NCBI GenBank assembly: GCA_024703855.1
Contig: CP087965.1
Coordinates: 1,000,001-1,064,000 of the forward strand
Source of the DNA: Polaromonas sp. P2-4
Lineage (GTDB): Bacteria; Pseudomonadota; Gammaproteobacteria; Burkholderiales; Burkholderiaceae_C
Length of the DNA: 64,000 nucleotides
Direction: 5' to 3'
The notes beneath the pieces are model-generated. The model was given only the letters and a program-made list of their open reading frames with translations, was not told the DNA's origin and ran no database searches. Below, piece after piece: positions 11,001-21,782 of this stretch; position 1 is the first letter of the stretch, and each line of letters starts with the position of its first letter. The position numbers were made by a program, and so were the translations under genes.

Positions 11001-14000
11001 GCCCTGACGCTTGATGCCAAAGACCGTGACTACCTGCTTCAGTTGGCCCGACAGACCTGGCATTTTTTTGAGCACTATGTCGGACCGGAAGACAACCACC
11101 TGCCGCCGGACAACCTGCAGCTGGAACCCGAGCCGACCATCGCCCACCGGACCTCGCCCACCAATATTGGTCTTTACCTGATGGCCGTCGCTTGCGCCCG
11201 CGAGTTTGGCTGGATACCCACTGCCGAGCTCATCACCCGGCTGCAAGCCACGCTGGACACGGTAGAGCGACTGCCCAAACACAAGGGCCATCTGCTGAAC
11301 TGGTATGAAACCCGCACGCTGCAGGTGCTTCTCCCCGCTTATGTGTCTACCGTGGACAGCGGCAACCTGGCGGGCCATCTGCTGGCCACGGCGCAGGCTT
11401 GCCGTCAGTTGTTGGCCCCCACGCTTGTCGCTTCGCGTACTACGCTGCCCCCCGAGGGGGCTAATTTTCCTAGGGGCGGCCCATCGGAAAATTCCGCCTC
11501 CACCGCGGAACAGGCCGCCAGCCTGACCCACCTCGCCGAGCGCTGTGAGCGTCTGTGCATGGCGATGGACTTCAGCGGCCTGTATAACGCCAAGCGCCAT
11601 TTGTTCCATATCGGCTTGCGCGTGCACGAGCAGGCGCTCGATGCGAGCTACTACGATTTGATGTCTTCCGAGGCCAGGCTGACGAGCTTTCTGGCGATTG
11701 CCAAGGGCGATGTTCCCCGGCGCCACTGGCTGTCACTGGGCCGCGCATTTCTAACGGTGGGGAGCATACCCGGTCTCAAGTCGTGGTCAGGTTCCATGTT
11801 TGAGTACCTGATGCCCTCACTGGTGATGACGGAACCCGAGCAGGGCCTGCTCCACATTTCCGGGCTTGCAGCCGTGAAAGAGCAGCAGGCTTTTGGCCGG
11901 GCGCAGCAATTGCCCTGGGGTGTTTCCGAGTCGGCTTATTTCGCGCAAGACCATACGCTGGCCTACCAATACGCGCCCTTTGGCGTGCCACGGCTGGCCC
12001 TGCGCCGCACACCTGCAGGTGACCGTGTGGTGGCGCCCTACGCCACCGTGATGGCCTGCATGTTCGCGCCCCACCAGGCCGTTGCCAACTTGCGCCAGCT
12101 CGAACAACTCGGGGCTAGAGGCGACTGCGGCTTTATGGATGCGGTTGATTTCACGGTCTCCAGACAACCCGGCGCACAGGCGCTGAGTGTGATTAAAAAC
12201 TTCATGGCGCACCACCAGGGCATGTCGCTGGTGGCGCTGTGCAATGTGCTGTGCGCAGGCGCTCCGCGCCGCTGGTTTTCCGCGGCACCGCTGGTTCAAG
12301 CCTACGAATCGCTGTTGCATGAAAAGACCCCCCGCCAGATTATCCAAAGCGCCGACCCGCGCACCTTGCCAACGCCAGAAGACACCGAGGAAGCCCCGCT
12401 TTACCACTCGCGCGATGTGGACCCGGCAGCACCCGGCTGGCAACCTACCCAGCTGCTTTCCAACGGCCGCTACAGTGTGGCACTGCGCGCCAATGGCGCG
12501 GGCGTGAGCCGCTGGCGTGCCGAAAATCGCAGCTGCAACATCACGCGCTGGCGCGATGATCTGCTACGCGACCAATACGGCACCTTTATTTACCTTCGTA
12601 CTGCGGGCCAGGCGCAGGTTTCGTCGTTGACTTTTCATCCAGCCCCGCACCCTGACTGGCTTTACGGCGCCACATTTCTTGCAGACCGGGTCGAGTTTTC
12701 TGCGATGTCGGAAAATCTTGAGGCCATGACCACGGTGCTGGTCAGCCCGGAGGACGACACCGAAATTCGCACCGTCACGCTGCGCAACCTCTCCAGCGCC
12801 GAGATGACGCTTGAAGTGGTCTCCTGCTTTGAGGCAGTGCTGACCGACCCGCGTGCTGACGAGAGCCATCCTGCCTTTTCCAACCTGTTTTTGCAGACCC
12901 AGTGGCATGCGGAGTGGCGCGCCCTGCTGGTATCGCGCAAACCCCGCCTGCAGGGCGACCCGGTCATGACCGTCGCGCATTTTCTGGCCGACTCAGACGC
13001 CAATGTGAGAGCCATCGATTTCATCGCAGACCGGCGCTCTTTCCTCGGACGCAACCGAGTGGCCGCACGACCGGCTCTGCAGGCGCAGGCCAAAACGATT
13101 GATGGCTCACCCATCAACGGACTGGACCCAGTCGCAGGCCTGCGCATACGGGTGCGCATTCCGGTGGACGGCGTTGCACGGCTGAGCTTTGCAACGGCTG
13201 CCGCTGAGACCACCGATGAACTGGTGCAGCGCATCGACAAATACCTGCAGCCCATGCACGTGGAGCGGGCCACGCGCATGGCCGCCACGCTGGCGCAAGT
13301 GCGGCTGCGCGATCTCGGTGTAGACCCTGAAGAAAATGCGGCCCTGCAAGACCTCAACACGGCGCTGATGTACACCGCCGCTCGCCCTGTAAGCGAACAA
13401 CGGGGCCCAGTGGATCAGCGACAGCTCTGGCGCTTTGGGCTGTCAGGCGACAAACCCATTGTCCTGGTGCGCATTCACTCCAGCAACGGCTTGGGCCTCG
13501 TGCATGCTCTCTTGCGCGCCGAACCATCGTGGAGCTTTTGTGGCCTGGCCGTCGATCTGGTGATCCTCAACAGCGAAGTCAACTCCTACCTGATGCCCCT
13601 GCAGCGGGACATCCTGGCGCTGCGCGACCGCACGCTGCAACAGGCCGAGAACAGCTTTCCTCGCAACGATACAGCCGGTTTTTACCTGCTGCGAGAACAC
13701 GAGATTGCAGCGTCTGAAAAGGCCGCCTTGACGGGTCTGGCACGCATCATTCTCATCGCGGACGGGCGCCCGCTGGAGCAGCAGGTGGCGGCGCTGCAGG
13801 GCACGGCCACACTGCAGCGCCGCGCTGCGTCGGTCAGAACGCCGGTGCTGACAGAACCCTTGACCGAACAGGCCGCCACCCTGGAAGCGCCGCTGGGCTG
13901 CTTCGATGCTCCCACGGGAGAATTTCAGTTTGAGGTTGATAACCACCACCGCCCACCGCGCCCGTGGGTGAATGTCATTTCGAATCCGTCTTTCGGCTTT

Positions 14001-16258
14001 CAGGTTTCCGAGGCGGGCGCGGGCTATACCTGGGCGGTCAACAGCCGGCTGCACCAGCTCACACCCTGGTCCAACGATCCGGTGCAAGACCCCGGTTTTG
14101 AGCACTACCTGCTGCAGGACCTCAACACGGAAAGGCCACTGGCCTTGAGCCCTTCCACCGAAAGCGACTCGCAGCAAGCGTTCCGCGTGCGCCACGGTCA
14201 GGGCTACACGGTATTTGAATGCCTGCACGGCGAGCTGAAAGTGGAAACCACTTTTTTGCGGATCGCAGCGACGCCGTCAAAATTGTGCAGGTGTGCCTGC
14301 ACAACCAAGGTAGCGGCAAGCGCAACTTGCGCGCTCTGGCGATGGTGGAATGGCAGATGGGCGCTGCCCGCCACGAACGCCGTACCGTCCAGACCTGGAA
14401 AGGCAAAGACCTGCCTGCCGTGCTGGCACAACAACGCGAAAGCCGTGCCGGATTCGGCGGCAACAGCGCCTTTTGGCGCTCACCGGCTTGCCGGGTCCGC
14501 TGCAATGGACTTGCGATCGCAGCGAGTTTTTTGATGCCACAGGTCGCCTGGTGCTTCCCGATGTTCTGGGGCAGCAGGCCAGCGGCGGCACCGACCCTTG
14601 TGCCGCGCTGTCCAGCGACTTCACCTTGGCCGCAGGCGAACGTCTTGAGCTGAGCTTTCTGCTGGGTCATGCCACCGATGCTGCCGGGGCAGAGCAACTG
14701 GCACGCGACTGGCAAACAAAAGATGTGAAAGAAGCGCTCGCTGGGGTGAAAAGCTACTGGGCAAACTTGCTCGACAAAGTGCAGGTGCGCACCCCCGACC
14801 CGCTGTTTGACGCCTTGGTCAATCGCTGGCTGCTGTACCAGACACTGACCTCGCGCCTGTGGTCCAAGGCGGGCTTTTACCAGGCCGGGGGGCTTTCGGG
14901 TTTCGCGACCAGTTGCAGGACGCCATGGCCTTTGCGCTGATCGAGCCCAAGCGCTTGCGAGAGCAGATTCTGCTCAACGCATCGCGCCAGTTTCCTGAGG
15001 GTGATGTGCAGCATTGGTGGCACGCACCCGGCGGTGAAGGCGTGCGCACGCACTTTTCGGATGACCTGCTGTGGCTTCCCCATGCCTGTGCGCACTATGT
15101 CACGGTGACGGGCGATGCCAGCATTCTTGACGAAGACGTGGCGTTTATTGAAGGGCCGGGCATTCCCTGAAGGCGCAGAAGATGCGTACTACGCGCCCAA
15201 GGCCAGCGCTCAAACGGCGTCGGTCTTTGAGCACTCGCGCGCACCATTGACCGTAGCCTCGCTGTAGGCGTTCATGGCCTGCCCTTGATGGGCACAGGCG
15301 ACTGGAACGACGGCATGAACCGCGTTGGCCACGAGGGACGCGGCGAATCAATCTGGCTCGCCTGGTTTTTATGCGCGGTGGTGCAGAACTTCGCGCCGCT
15401 TGCCCAGGCCCGCGGCGACAACACCCGCGCACAGCAGTGGCTGGACGCACGCGATGGCTGGATCACCGCGCTGCACAGCCACGGCTGGGACGGTGCCTGG
15501 TTCCGGCGAGCGTTTTCGACAACGGCGCGCCGCTGGGCTCGTCAGCCAACACCGAATGCCGCATCGACCTGATTGCGCAGGCCTGGGCCGTGCTGTCTGG
15601 CGCGTCCAGCGATGAATTTACGAAACCCGCGATGCAGGCCATGAACGAGCAGCTGGTGGACAGCGAGGCCGGCCTGCTGCGCCTGCTCACGCCGCCCCTG
15701 GCAACGTCTGAAAACAATCCCGGCTACATCCAGGCCTACCCGCCGGGCGTGCGTGAAAACGGCGGCCAGTATTCACACGCGGGCGTGTGGGCCCTGATGG
15801 CGCAAGCGCAAACCGGCGACACACAAGCCGCGTGGGAAAGCTTCCAGGCCTTGAGCCCGGCCCACCGCAGCCAGCACCCCACGCGCGGGCCAGCCTATGA
15901 GCTGGAGCCCTATGTGATGGCCGGCGACGTGTACGGCACGCCACCGTACGTCGGCCGCGGCGGCTGGAGCTGGTACACCGGTTCTGCAGCCTGGCTGCAC
16001 CGCGCGGCGCTGGAGACGCTGCTGGGGCTGTCCATGCGCCAGGGCGAGCTGTCCTTGTCGCCGCGCGTTCCGGCGCACTGGCCTTCGTTTGAGATCACGC
16101 TTGATTTGCAGGAGCGAAGAGTAACGATTCGCTGGCAGCGCGCTGATGTTGCTGTTGAAGACGGGTTCAAGCCTGATCGCGTGATGGCACCGGGGCAAGT
16201 GGTAATGCTGGCGGAGCTGCCTGCGCGTGCCGTACTGTTGGTGCGGGCTTTGATCTGA
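8023..16258 (+). CDS. ndvB: Cyclic beta-1,2-glucan synthase (NdvB/Cgs type; many frameshifts)
   Basis: A very large membrane enzyme (about 2,740 aa, normal for the family) that polymerises UDP-glucose into beta-1,2-glucan, cyclises it and releases it into the periplasm. Reading order: N-terminal region; membrane helices near residues 406-465; a GT84 domain with [11 protein letters not shown] near residue 636 and HRWTRGDWQ near 784; further helices near 820-870 and 950-990; then a C-terminal GH94 phosphorylase-like part with [13 protein letters not shown] near residue 2425. The GTG start at 8023 follows the small ORF closely. Frame changes occur near 8240, 8636, 10845, 14265, 14480, 14890, 15165, 15230 and 15520, with homology continuing each time. 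A GC-rich repeat is translated in frame at 11416-11496. Cyclic glucans serve osmoadaptation and host interaction. Confidence 0.88.
11416..11496 (+). repeat. GC-rich repeat, copy 2, in frame in the glucan synthase
   Basis: CCCCCACGCTTGTCGCTTCG, then GCTGCCCCCCGAGGGGGC, TAATTTTCCTA and GGGGCGGCCC. It is translated as [20 protein letters not shown], a different frame from the ppc copy, and stays open. Confidence 0.85.
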
Positions 16259-16269
16259 GGCACTCATTC

Positions 16270-16306
16270 GCTACCAAATCAATAGCGACTCGCGCTTGTA
16301 GAACGG
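16270..16306 (+). repeat. Degenerate copy of the ATAGCTGCTTGCGCCC repeat
   Basis: GCTACCAAATCAATAGCGAC followed by TCGCGCTTGTAGAACGG matches the left part and core of the family with several substitutions. It is intergenic, between the convergent glucan synthase and manD genes. Confidence 0.55.
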
Positions 16307-16327
16307 TGACTCTGGTCACTTTATCTT
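16305..16327 (+). terminator. Possible terminator of the glucan synthase gene
   Basis: GTGAC-TCTG-GTCAC forms a short stem followed by TTTATCTT. It lies 47 bp past the stop, in the convergent gap. The stem is only 5-6 bp, so the call is weak. Confidence 0.4.
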
Positions 16328-16378
16328 CAAACCGTCATGAAAAGAAAACTTGGCAAACCGGGGCGTCTATGCAGGGTG

Positions 16379-17625
16379 CTAAGGCGTCTGAAGCGTTCCA
16401 TCCACAAGCCGCGTTTGTGTCCATGTTGTTGTGGTGTCCTCGCAGGGGTATTTTCTCGCTTCGGCTTCATCGATATCCACGCCCAGGCCCGGCTTGTCAT
16501 TGGCATAGACATAACCGTTCCTGAATTCCGGGAGACCAGGAAATACATCCAGCAAGGCTGCATGGGGGCCTTTCAGCTCCTGGATGACAAAGTTGGGAGG
16601 CTCCGTGCCAGACCATTCCTGCACGCCAAAATTCCGCGCCGCCAGATCGATATGGATGTTTGCCGCGTGGCCCAGTGGCGACATGTCGCCTGGACCATGC
16701 CATGCCGTTCTGACACCGAATTGTTCGGCAAAAATCTGCAATTTCCGGCCGGCCGTGATTCCGCCGATTCGACTCAAATGAACACGAATGAAGTCGATCA
16801 ATTGCTCGGTGATCAGGAACTTCCACTCATAAGGGTTGTTGAACAGTTCCCCCTGCGCCAAGGGAATATTGGTCTTGGCGCGCAACTGGCGCATCCAGTT
16901 GCCTTCTTCCAGCGAAATAGCATCTTCCAGAAAGAACAAGTCAAACCGCTCCAGCTCGCAGGCGAACTTGATCGCCTCAATGGGCTTCAGGCGCTCATGC
17001 ACGTCATGGCAAAGAGCCACCTCAAAACCCACCTTGCTGCGAATGCCATCAAACAATTTGAGCGTATCGCGCATGTATTGTTTGCTGTCCAGATAGATGC
17101 CGTCCAAAGCGCCCTTGGGGGCAGTGGCCGGCGCCGGCCCATAACCACCACCACCGTAGCCACCGCTTTGACAGCGAATATGGGTAATGCCCTGCTCCTG
17201 GTATTTCTGGATGTTGTCGCACAACTCGCTCAGGTCTTTGCCATCCGCATGCCGATAAATGGGTACGCCTTCGCGGCACTTGCCGCCAAACAGTTGGTAC
17301 AGCGGCATGTTGGCCATCTTGCCTTTGATGTCCCATAAAGCCATATCCACCCCGAGAGGGCATTATTTTCAATCGGGCCGTTTCGCCAATAGGCATTCTG
17401 GTGCACCAGTTGCCACAGCTCTTCGATGGCTGTGGCATCCCGGCCGACCAGAAGCGGTTTCAAATAGTCCTCAATCAGGCACTTCACGACCAGATGCCGA
17501 TACGCAAAAGTCGCACACCCCAGCCCATACAGCCCAGCCTGGTTGGTTTCAATTTTTACGACAACAAGGTTGATGCCTTCTGGTGCCGTGAGAATGACTT
17601 TGACATCGGTGATTAAGGTTGCCAT
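16379..17625 (-). CDS. ManD/RspA-type sugar-acid dehydratase, copy 1 (one frameshift)
   Basis: A mandelate-racemase/enolase superfamily protein of about 415 aa closest to D-mannonate dehydratase / RspA. Members dehydrate D-mannonate or D-gluconate to 2-keto-3-deoxy-gluconate using Mg2+. Metal and catalytic residues are visible in LCHDVHERL (Asp, His), FFLEDA (Glu), [13 protein letters not shown] (Glu) and [11 protein letters not shown] (His). One G is missing from the run at about 17350, where the frame should read [12 protein letters not shown]. It is nearly the same protein as 22941-24189, but its codons are visibly more A/T-rich at third positions, which suggests separate acquisition rather than a recent duplication. 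It is last in the leftward cluster, 62 bp after idnD. Confidence 0.87.
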
Positions 17626-17687
17626 TTATTTCTGCTCAAGAGATGACTGATTACGTTATCGTTAATGTGAAAGAACCTGCACTGTGT

Positions 17688-18722
17688 TCAGTCGAAGTTC
17701 AACAGCACCTTCATTGCCTGCGAGCGATCGGCCGCCAGCGCGAAGGCTCTGGCCGAGTCCCGGTAGGAAAGGGTGGCCGAGATCAGCGGCTTCACGTCCA
17801 CCAGCCCCTTGTTGAGCAGCTCTACAGCCGTGGCAAATTCCTCGTGGAAGCGGAAGGCGCCGCGCAGGTCGAACTCCTTGGCCACGAGGGTGTTGATCGG
17901 CAAGGTCATCTCGCCGCCCAAGCCCACCTGCACAATGATCCCGCGCGGCCGCAGCGCATCGAACGCACCGCGCAATGCGCGCTCGTTGCCGCTGGCTTCG
18001 AACAAGACATCGAACTGGCCTTTGTCGGCCGTGAAGCGTGACAGACCATCGGATTCTTCGGCCACGTTGATCACCTCGTCAGCGCCCACCTTGAGTGCCT
18101 TGCCCAAGGTGTAGGCACTGATGTCGGTGGCGACGATGTGGGTGGCACCTGCGCGTCGGGCGGCGACGATCACCAGCGCGCCTATCGGCCCGCAGCCGGT
18201 GACCAGCACGCTTTTGCCCAGCAGCGACCCGGCGCGGCTGACCGCGTGCAGTGCCACGGAAAGAGGCTCGACCATCGCTCCTTCGCTATCGCTCACGCTT
18301 GCGGCCAGCCGGTGCGCCTGATGCGTCTCGACCACGATCTCCTGGCGGAAAGCGCCCTGCACATGCGGCGTGCGCATCGCGCTGCCGTAGTAGCGCATGT
18401 CGAGGCAGTGGTTCTGCAGGCCTTGCTGGCAGTAACGGCACAGCCCGCAGGGCTGGCTCGGGCTGACGGCGATGCGTTCACCGGAGGCAAAAGTGGTGAC
18501 GTCGGCGCCCACGACGTCGATGACGCCGGCCACCTCGTGGCCCAGCACCATCGGTTCGTTGATCCGTATGGTGCCGAAGCCCCCATGCTGGTAGTAGTGC
18601 AGGTCGGAGCCGCAGATGCCGCCGCAGCGAACGCGCACACGCAGTTGATTGGCGCCGACATCCGGAGTTGGGATGTCTTCGACTCGCAGGTCGCCTGGTG
18701 CGTGGATGACAAGAGCTTCCAT
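17688..18722 (-). CDS. idnD: L-idonate 5-dehydrogenase-like zinc dehydrogenase
   Basis: An intact 344-aa medium-chain dehydrogenase. GGICGSDLHYYQ, GHEVAG, the structural zinc cysteines in CGLCRYCQQGLQNHC, DMRYYGSAM, the Rossmann GCGPIGALV and the GAFRFHEEF segment closely follow E. coli IdnD, which oxidises L-idonate to 5-keto-D-gluconate with NAD(P). RspB is the related partner of RspA in E. coli, so a partnership with the neighbouring RspA-type dehydratase is plausible. It lies 30 bp downstream of dctM in the same transcript. Substrate assignment is by similarity only. Confidence 0.85.
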   Translation of the reverse strand: MEALVIHAPGDLRVEDIPTPDVGANQLRVRVRCGGICGSDLHYYQHGGFGTIRINEPMVLGHEVAGVIDVVGADVTTFASGERIAVSPSQPCGLCRYCQQGLQNHCLDMRYYGSAMRTPHVQGAFRQEIVVETHQAHRLAASVSDSEGAMVEPLSVALHAVSRAGSLLGKSVLVTGCGPIGALVIVAARRAGATHIVATDISAYTLGKALKVGADEVINVAEESDGLSRFTADKGQFDVLFEASGNERALRGAFDALRPRGIIVQVGLGGEMTLPINTLVAKEFDLRGAFRFHEEFATAVELLNKGLVDVKPLISATLSYRDSARAFALAADRSQAMKVLLNFD

Positions 18723-18752
18723 GGTAAATTTCCTTAAGAGGCGGAGGGTGGC

Positions 18753-20033
18753 TCAGCGCGTCATCATCTGCAGGGGCCACATCACGATCTGCGGGAACAG
18801 CACCAGCAGGAACATGACGATGGTCTGCGCCACCATGAACGGCATCACCCCCCGGATGGCGCCGCTCATGGGAATCTTGGCGACGCCGCAGACCACGTTG
18901 AGCACGGTGCCCACCGGCGGCGTGACCAGGCCGATGGCGTTGTTCATGATGAACAGCACGCCGAAGTAGACCGGGTCGATGCCGGCCTGCTTGAGCACCG
19001 GCATCAGCACCGGCGTCATGATGAGCACGGTGGGCGTGAAGTCCAGTGCCGTGCCGACGATCAGCACCAGCATCATCAGCGCGAAGGTCAGCAGCATCTT
19101 GTTGTCCATCAGCGGCGCGACCAGCTCGGCCAGCTGCTGCGGGATGTTCGCCGTGGTGATGAGCCAGGCCGAGACGCCGGCCGCCGACACCAGGAACATG
19201 ATGATGGCCGTGGTTTCCGCCGCGCGGTAGAACAGCCGATAGAGCTGGGCCGGCTTGATCTCGCGGTAGACGACCAGGCCAACGATCAGCGAATAGACGG
19301 CGGCGATCACGGCGGCTTCGGTCGGCGTGAACCAGCCGAACTTCAGGCCGCCAATGATGACCACCGGCAGCACCAGCGCCCACAGCGCGTCGCGCGTGGC
19401 CACGCGGCGCTCGGCCATGCTGCGCTTGGGTTCGACCTTGACCTTGTCGCGGCCGATCGACCAGCGCCAGGCCAGCATGATGGCCAGGCCCATCAGCACA
19501 CCCGGCACGATGCCGGCGATGAACAGCTTGGTGATCGACACACCACCGGTCACGCCGTACAGGATCATGGCAATCGAGGGCGGGATCACCGGTGCGATGA
19601 TGCCGCCGCAGGCGATCAGGCCGCAGGAGCGGTTGACGTCGTAGCCCGCGTTGCGCATCAGCGGCACCAGCACCGCCGCCAGCGCCGCGGTATCGGCGAC
19701 CGCGGAGCCGGACAGCGAGGCCATGATGACGGCCGCGACCACTGCCACATAGCCCAGGCCGCCACGGATGTGACCGACCCAGGACATGGCCATCATGATG
19801 ATGCGCCGGGTCATGCCGCCGGCGTTCATGAACTCGCCGGCCAGCATGAAGAAGGGCACGGCGAGCATGGGGAAGCTGTTCGCGCCGTCCCACATGTTCT
19901 GCACCACGATCTGCGGATCGGTGACGCCCATGAAGAACATCATGACCAGGCCGCAGCCGATCAGGGCGAAGGCCACCGGCATGCCCAGGGCCATCAGCCC
20001 CAGCAGTGAACCGACAAAAACGAAGATAGTCAT
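18753..20033 (-). CDS. dctM: TRAP transporter large membrane subunit, DctM
   Basis: Intact 426-aa protein with about 12 hydrophobic segments. It is the DctM/SiaM channel subunit of a sodium-driven tripartite ATP-independent periplasmic transporter. Family segments include MPVAFALIGCGLVMMFF near the N-terminus, ALAAVLVPLMRNAGYDVN, GIIAPVIPPSIAMILYG and NNAIGLVTPPVGTVLNVVCG. The start ATG overlaps the dctQ stop (ATGA). The cluster suggests a sugar acid (aldonate or uronate) as cargo. Confidence 0.93.
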   Translation of the reverse strand: MTIFVFVGSLLGLMALGMPVAFALIGCGLVMMFFMGVTDPQIVVQNMWDGANSFPMLAVPFFMLAGEFMNAGGMTRRIIMMAMSWVGHIRGGLGYVAVVAAVIMASLSGSAVADTAALAAVLVPLMRNAGYDVNRSCGLIACGGIIAPVIPPSIAMILYGVTGGVSITKLFIAGIVPGVLMGLAIMLAWRWSIGRDKVKVEPKRSMAERRVATRDALWALVLPVVIIGGLKFGWFTPTEAAVIAAVYSLIVGLVVYREIKPAQLYRLFYRAAETTAIIMFLVSAAGVSAWLITTANIPQQLAELVAPLMDNKMLLTFALMMLVLIVGTALDFTPTVLIMTPVLMPVLKQAGIDPVYFGVLFIMNNAIGLVTPPVGTVLNVVCGVAKIPMSGAIRGVMPFMVAQTIVMFLLVLFPQIVMWPLQMMTR

Positions 20034-20623
20034 GCTTTGGCTCCCAGGGTGCCCGGGTGGCGGGCCTGCTGTTCGGCCATCTCGTGCTCGGCGTCCAGGG
20101 CTTCGGCCATGCCTTCCTCGTGCACGTCGATGAGCTCGTCGTCGGCGACCTTGCCGGCGAACAGGCGCAACAGATTGGACAGGCAGATGATGCCGATCGC
20201 GGTACCCGCCACGTAGCTCACGCCGAACACCCACAGCATGCTGAGCTGCGCGACCGGCGAGGCGTTGCCCGCGATGATGTCGTGCTGCAGCCAGGTGCCG
20301 TAGACGATGTAGCCGCAGCACACCAGCATGATCGCCTGGCTGATGCCCCAGCAGACCCTGCGGCCCAGCACAGGCAGCGACTGGACCAGCAGGTCCACGC
20401 CGAGGTGGGCGCGCCGACGCATGCCGACGATGGCACCCAGGAAGGTCATCCAGACGAAGGCGAAGCGCGGTATCTCCTCGGACAGGTCGATGCCGGTATT
20501 GAAGAAAAGCCTGAGCACGACGTTGCCGAACACCATCGCCAGCATGAGGGCGATGCACAGGACCATCGTGAATTCGAGCCCACGCGTGAAGGCGTCGGCT
20601 ACGTTCTTGAGAAGTTTCGCCAT
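20030..20623 (-). CDS. dctQ: TRAP transporter small membrane subunit, DctQ
   Basis: A 197-aa DctQ-type subunit with four hydrophobic segments and the typical SEEIPRFAFVWMTFLGAIVG and RAHLGVDLL motifs. It ends in an acidic cytoplasmic tail (HEEGMAEALDAEHEMAEQQ). I start it at the ATG at 20623 (MAKLLKNVADAFTRGLEF). The dctP frame runs into this ORF without a stop, which I attribute to a one-base error at the dctP end and not to a real DctPQ fusion. Confidence 0.88.
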   Translation of the reverse strand: MAKLLKNVADAFTRGLEFTMVLCIALMLAMVFGNVVLRLFFNTGIDLSEEIPRFAFVWMTFLGAIVGMRRRAHLGVDLLVQSLPVLGRRVCWGISQAIMLVCCGYIVYGTWLQHDIIAGNASPVAQLSMLWVFGVSYVAGTAIGIICLSNLLRLFAGKVADDELIDVHEEGMAEALDAEHEMAEQQARHPGTLGAKA

Positions 20624-20656
20624 GGAGGCACCTGGTTGAATTGCAGAAAACGTGGG

Positions 20657-20680
20657 AAAACCGCCGGGTCGCCCCGGCGG
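20657..20680 (-). promoter_or_regulatory. Intercistronic hairpin between dctP and dctQ
   Basis: On the minus strand CCGCCGGG-GCGA-CCCGGCGG is a perfect 8-bp GC stem with a GNRA-type loop, followed by TTTT. It starts 14 bp past the probable dctP stop and lies upstream of dctQ. Partial terminators or stabilising hairpins after binding-protein genes commonly let the receptor be made in excess over the membrane subunits. Confidence 0.65.
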
Positions 20681-20694
20681 CCGCCCACCGCCAC

Positions 20695-21718
20695 TTACTT
20701 TGCGGCGCGCCTTGTCGATCTCGGCGTAGAAGCCCTTGACAAAGTCTTCGCCGATGATGGGCGCGAACTTCGCGACCACCGGCTTGACCTTGTCCTGGAT
20801 GCGGGCCAGCTCAGCGGGGGACACCGTGTTGATCGTGACGCCGGCGGCCTTGAACTTGCCGATGACGTCGGCGTCGCCCTCGTCCAGCAGCTTGCGCTGC
20901 AGCAGGCCGGCCTCGACGGCGGCCTTCTGGACGCCGGCCTTGTCGGCGGGCGACAGGGTGTCCCAGAACTTCCTGGACGCCACCAGCGCCACCGGCGTGT
21001 AGACGTGGTTGGTCACCGAGATGTACTTCTGCACTTCCTGCATCTTGTTGGAATACATGTGCACCAGCGGGTTCTCCTGGCCGTCCAGCGCCTTGATCTC
21101 CAGCGCCGGGAAGACCTCGGCAAAGGCCATGGGCACGGCGTTGGCGCCGATGGTCTTCCAGGTCTCGAGGGCCACCGGGTTGGCCATCACGCGGATCTTC
21201 AGGCCGCTCACGTCTTCCAGCTTGGTGACGCTACGCTTGCTGTTGGACAGGTTGCGAAAGCCCATGCCGGTCCAGGTCAGGCCCACCAGGCCGGCAGGCT
21301 CGATCTTCTCGAAGATCTTCTTCGACGAGGCGCCGTCGAGCACGGCATAGACCTCGCGCTCGTTCTGGAACATGAAGGGCAGGTCCCAGACCTGGACTTC
21401 CTTCACACGGGTGGACAGCGGCGCCAGCGTGCCGATGTAGAGCTCCTGTGTACCGGCCTGCACCGCCTGCAGCTGCTTTTCGTCGCTGCCCAGCACGCCG
21501 CTGTGATAGGCCTGCACCTTCACATTGCCCTTGGTGTAGGTGCCGACCAGTTCGGCAAACTTGTTCATCGCCACCGCCTGCGGGTGGCTCTCCGGCATCG
21601 CGTGGCCGATCTTGGCCTTGACCTCGGCGAAAGCGCCGGTCGAGGTCATCGCAAGGGCTGCGAGCGCCGCGAGCGCCAAGCGGCGCGCGGTGTGGAGGGA
21701 AGTGCGTCGGGTGTTCAT
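20695..21718 (-). CDS. dctP: TRAP transporter periplasmic solute receptor, DctP
   Basis: A periplasmic receptor of about 340 aa with a signal peptide (residues 1-28, MNTRRTSLHTARRLALAALA then an A-x-A type end) and the DctP-family IGHAMPESHPQAVAMNKFAE start. The conserved GLKIRVMANPVALETWKTIG segment carries the Arg that binds the substrate carboxylate. The likely stop is TAA at 20695-20697, out of frame by one base in the given sequence near the ARRK end, so the frame appears to continue into dctQ. RBS GGAGA lies at 21725-21729, and an unusual GGTTG tandem tract lies just upstream. Confidence 0.88.
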
Positions 21719-21734
21719 CGTAGGTCTCCGTTTT

Positions 21735-21757
21735 GGTTGGGTTGGGTTGGGTTGGGT
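21735..21757. repeat. Pentanucleotide tandem repeat (GGTTG)4 upstream of dctP
   Basis: Four uninterrupted GGTTG units (CAACC on the coding strand) and a partial fifth lie between the dgoD stop and the dctP ribosome-binding site. No other tandem tract of this kind stands out in the window. Confidence 0.9.
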
Positions 21758-21782
21758 GAAAGATGCAATAACGGCTTGGCGC

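Noticed and set aside
20030..21718. A genuine DctP-DctQ fusion protein
   Set aside because: The join is a Gly/Pro-rich stretch that lies over an intergenic hairpin, and one base change restores a stop. A periplasmic receptor fused to a membrane subunit this way is unlikely.
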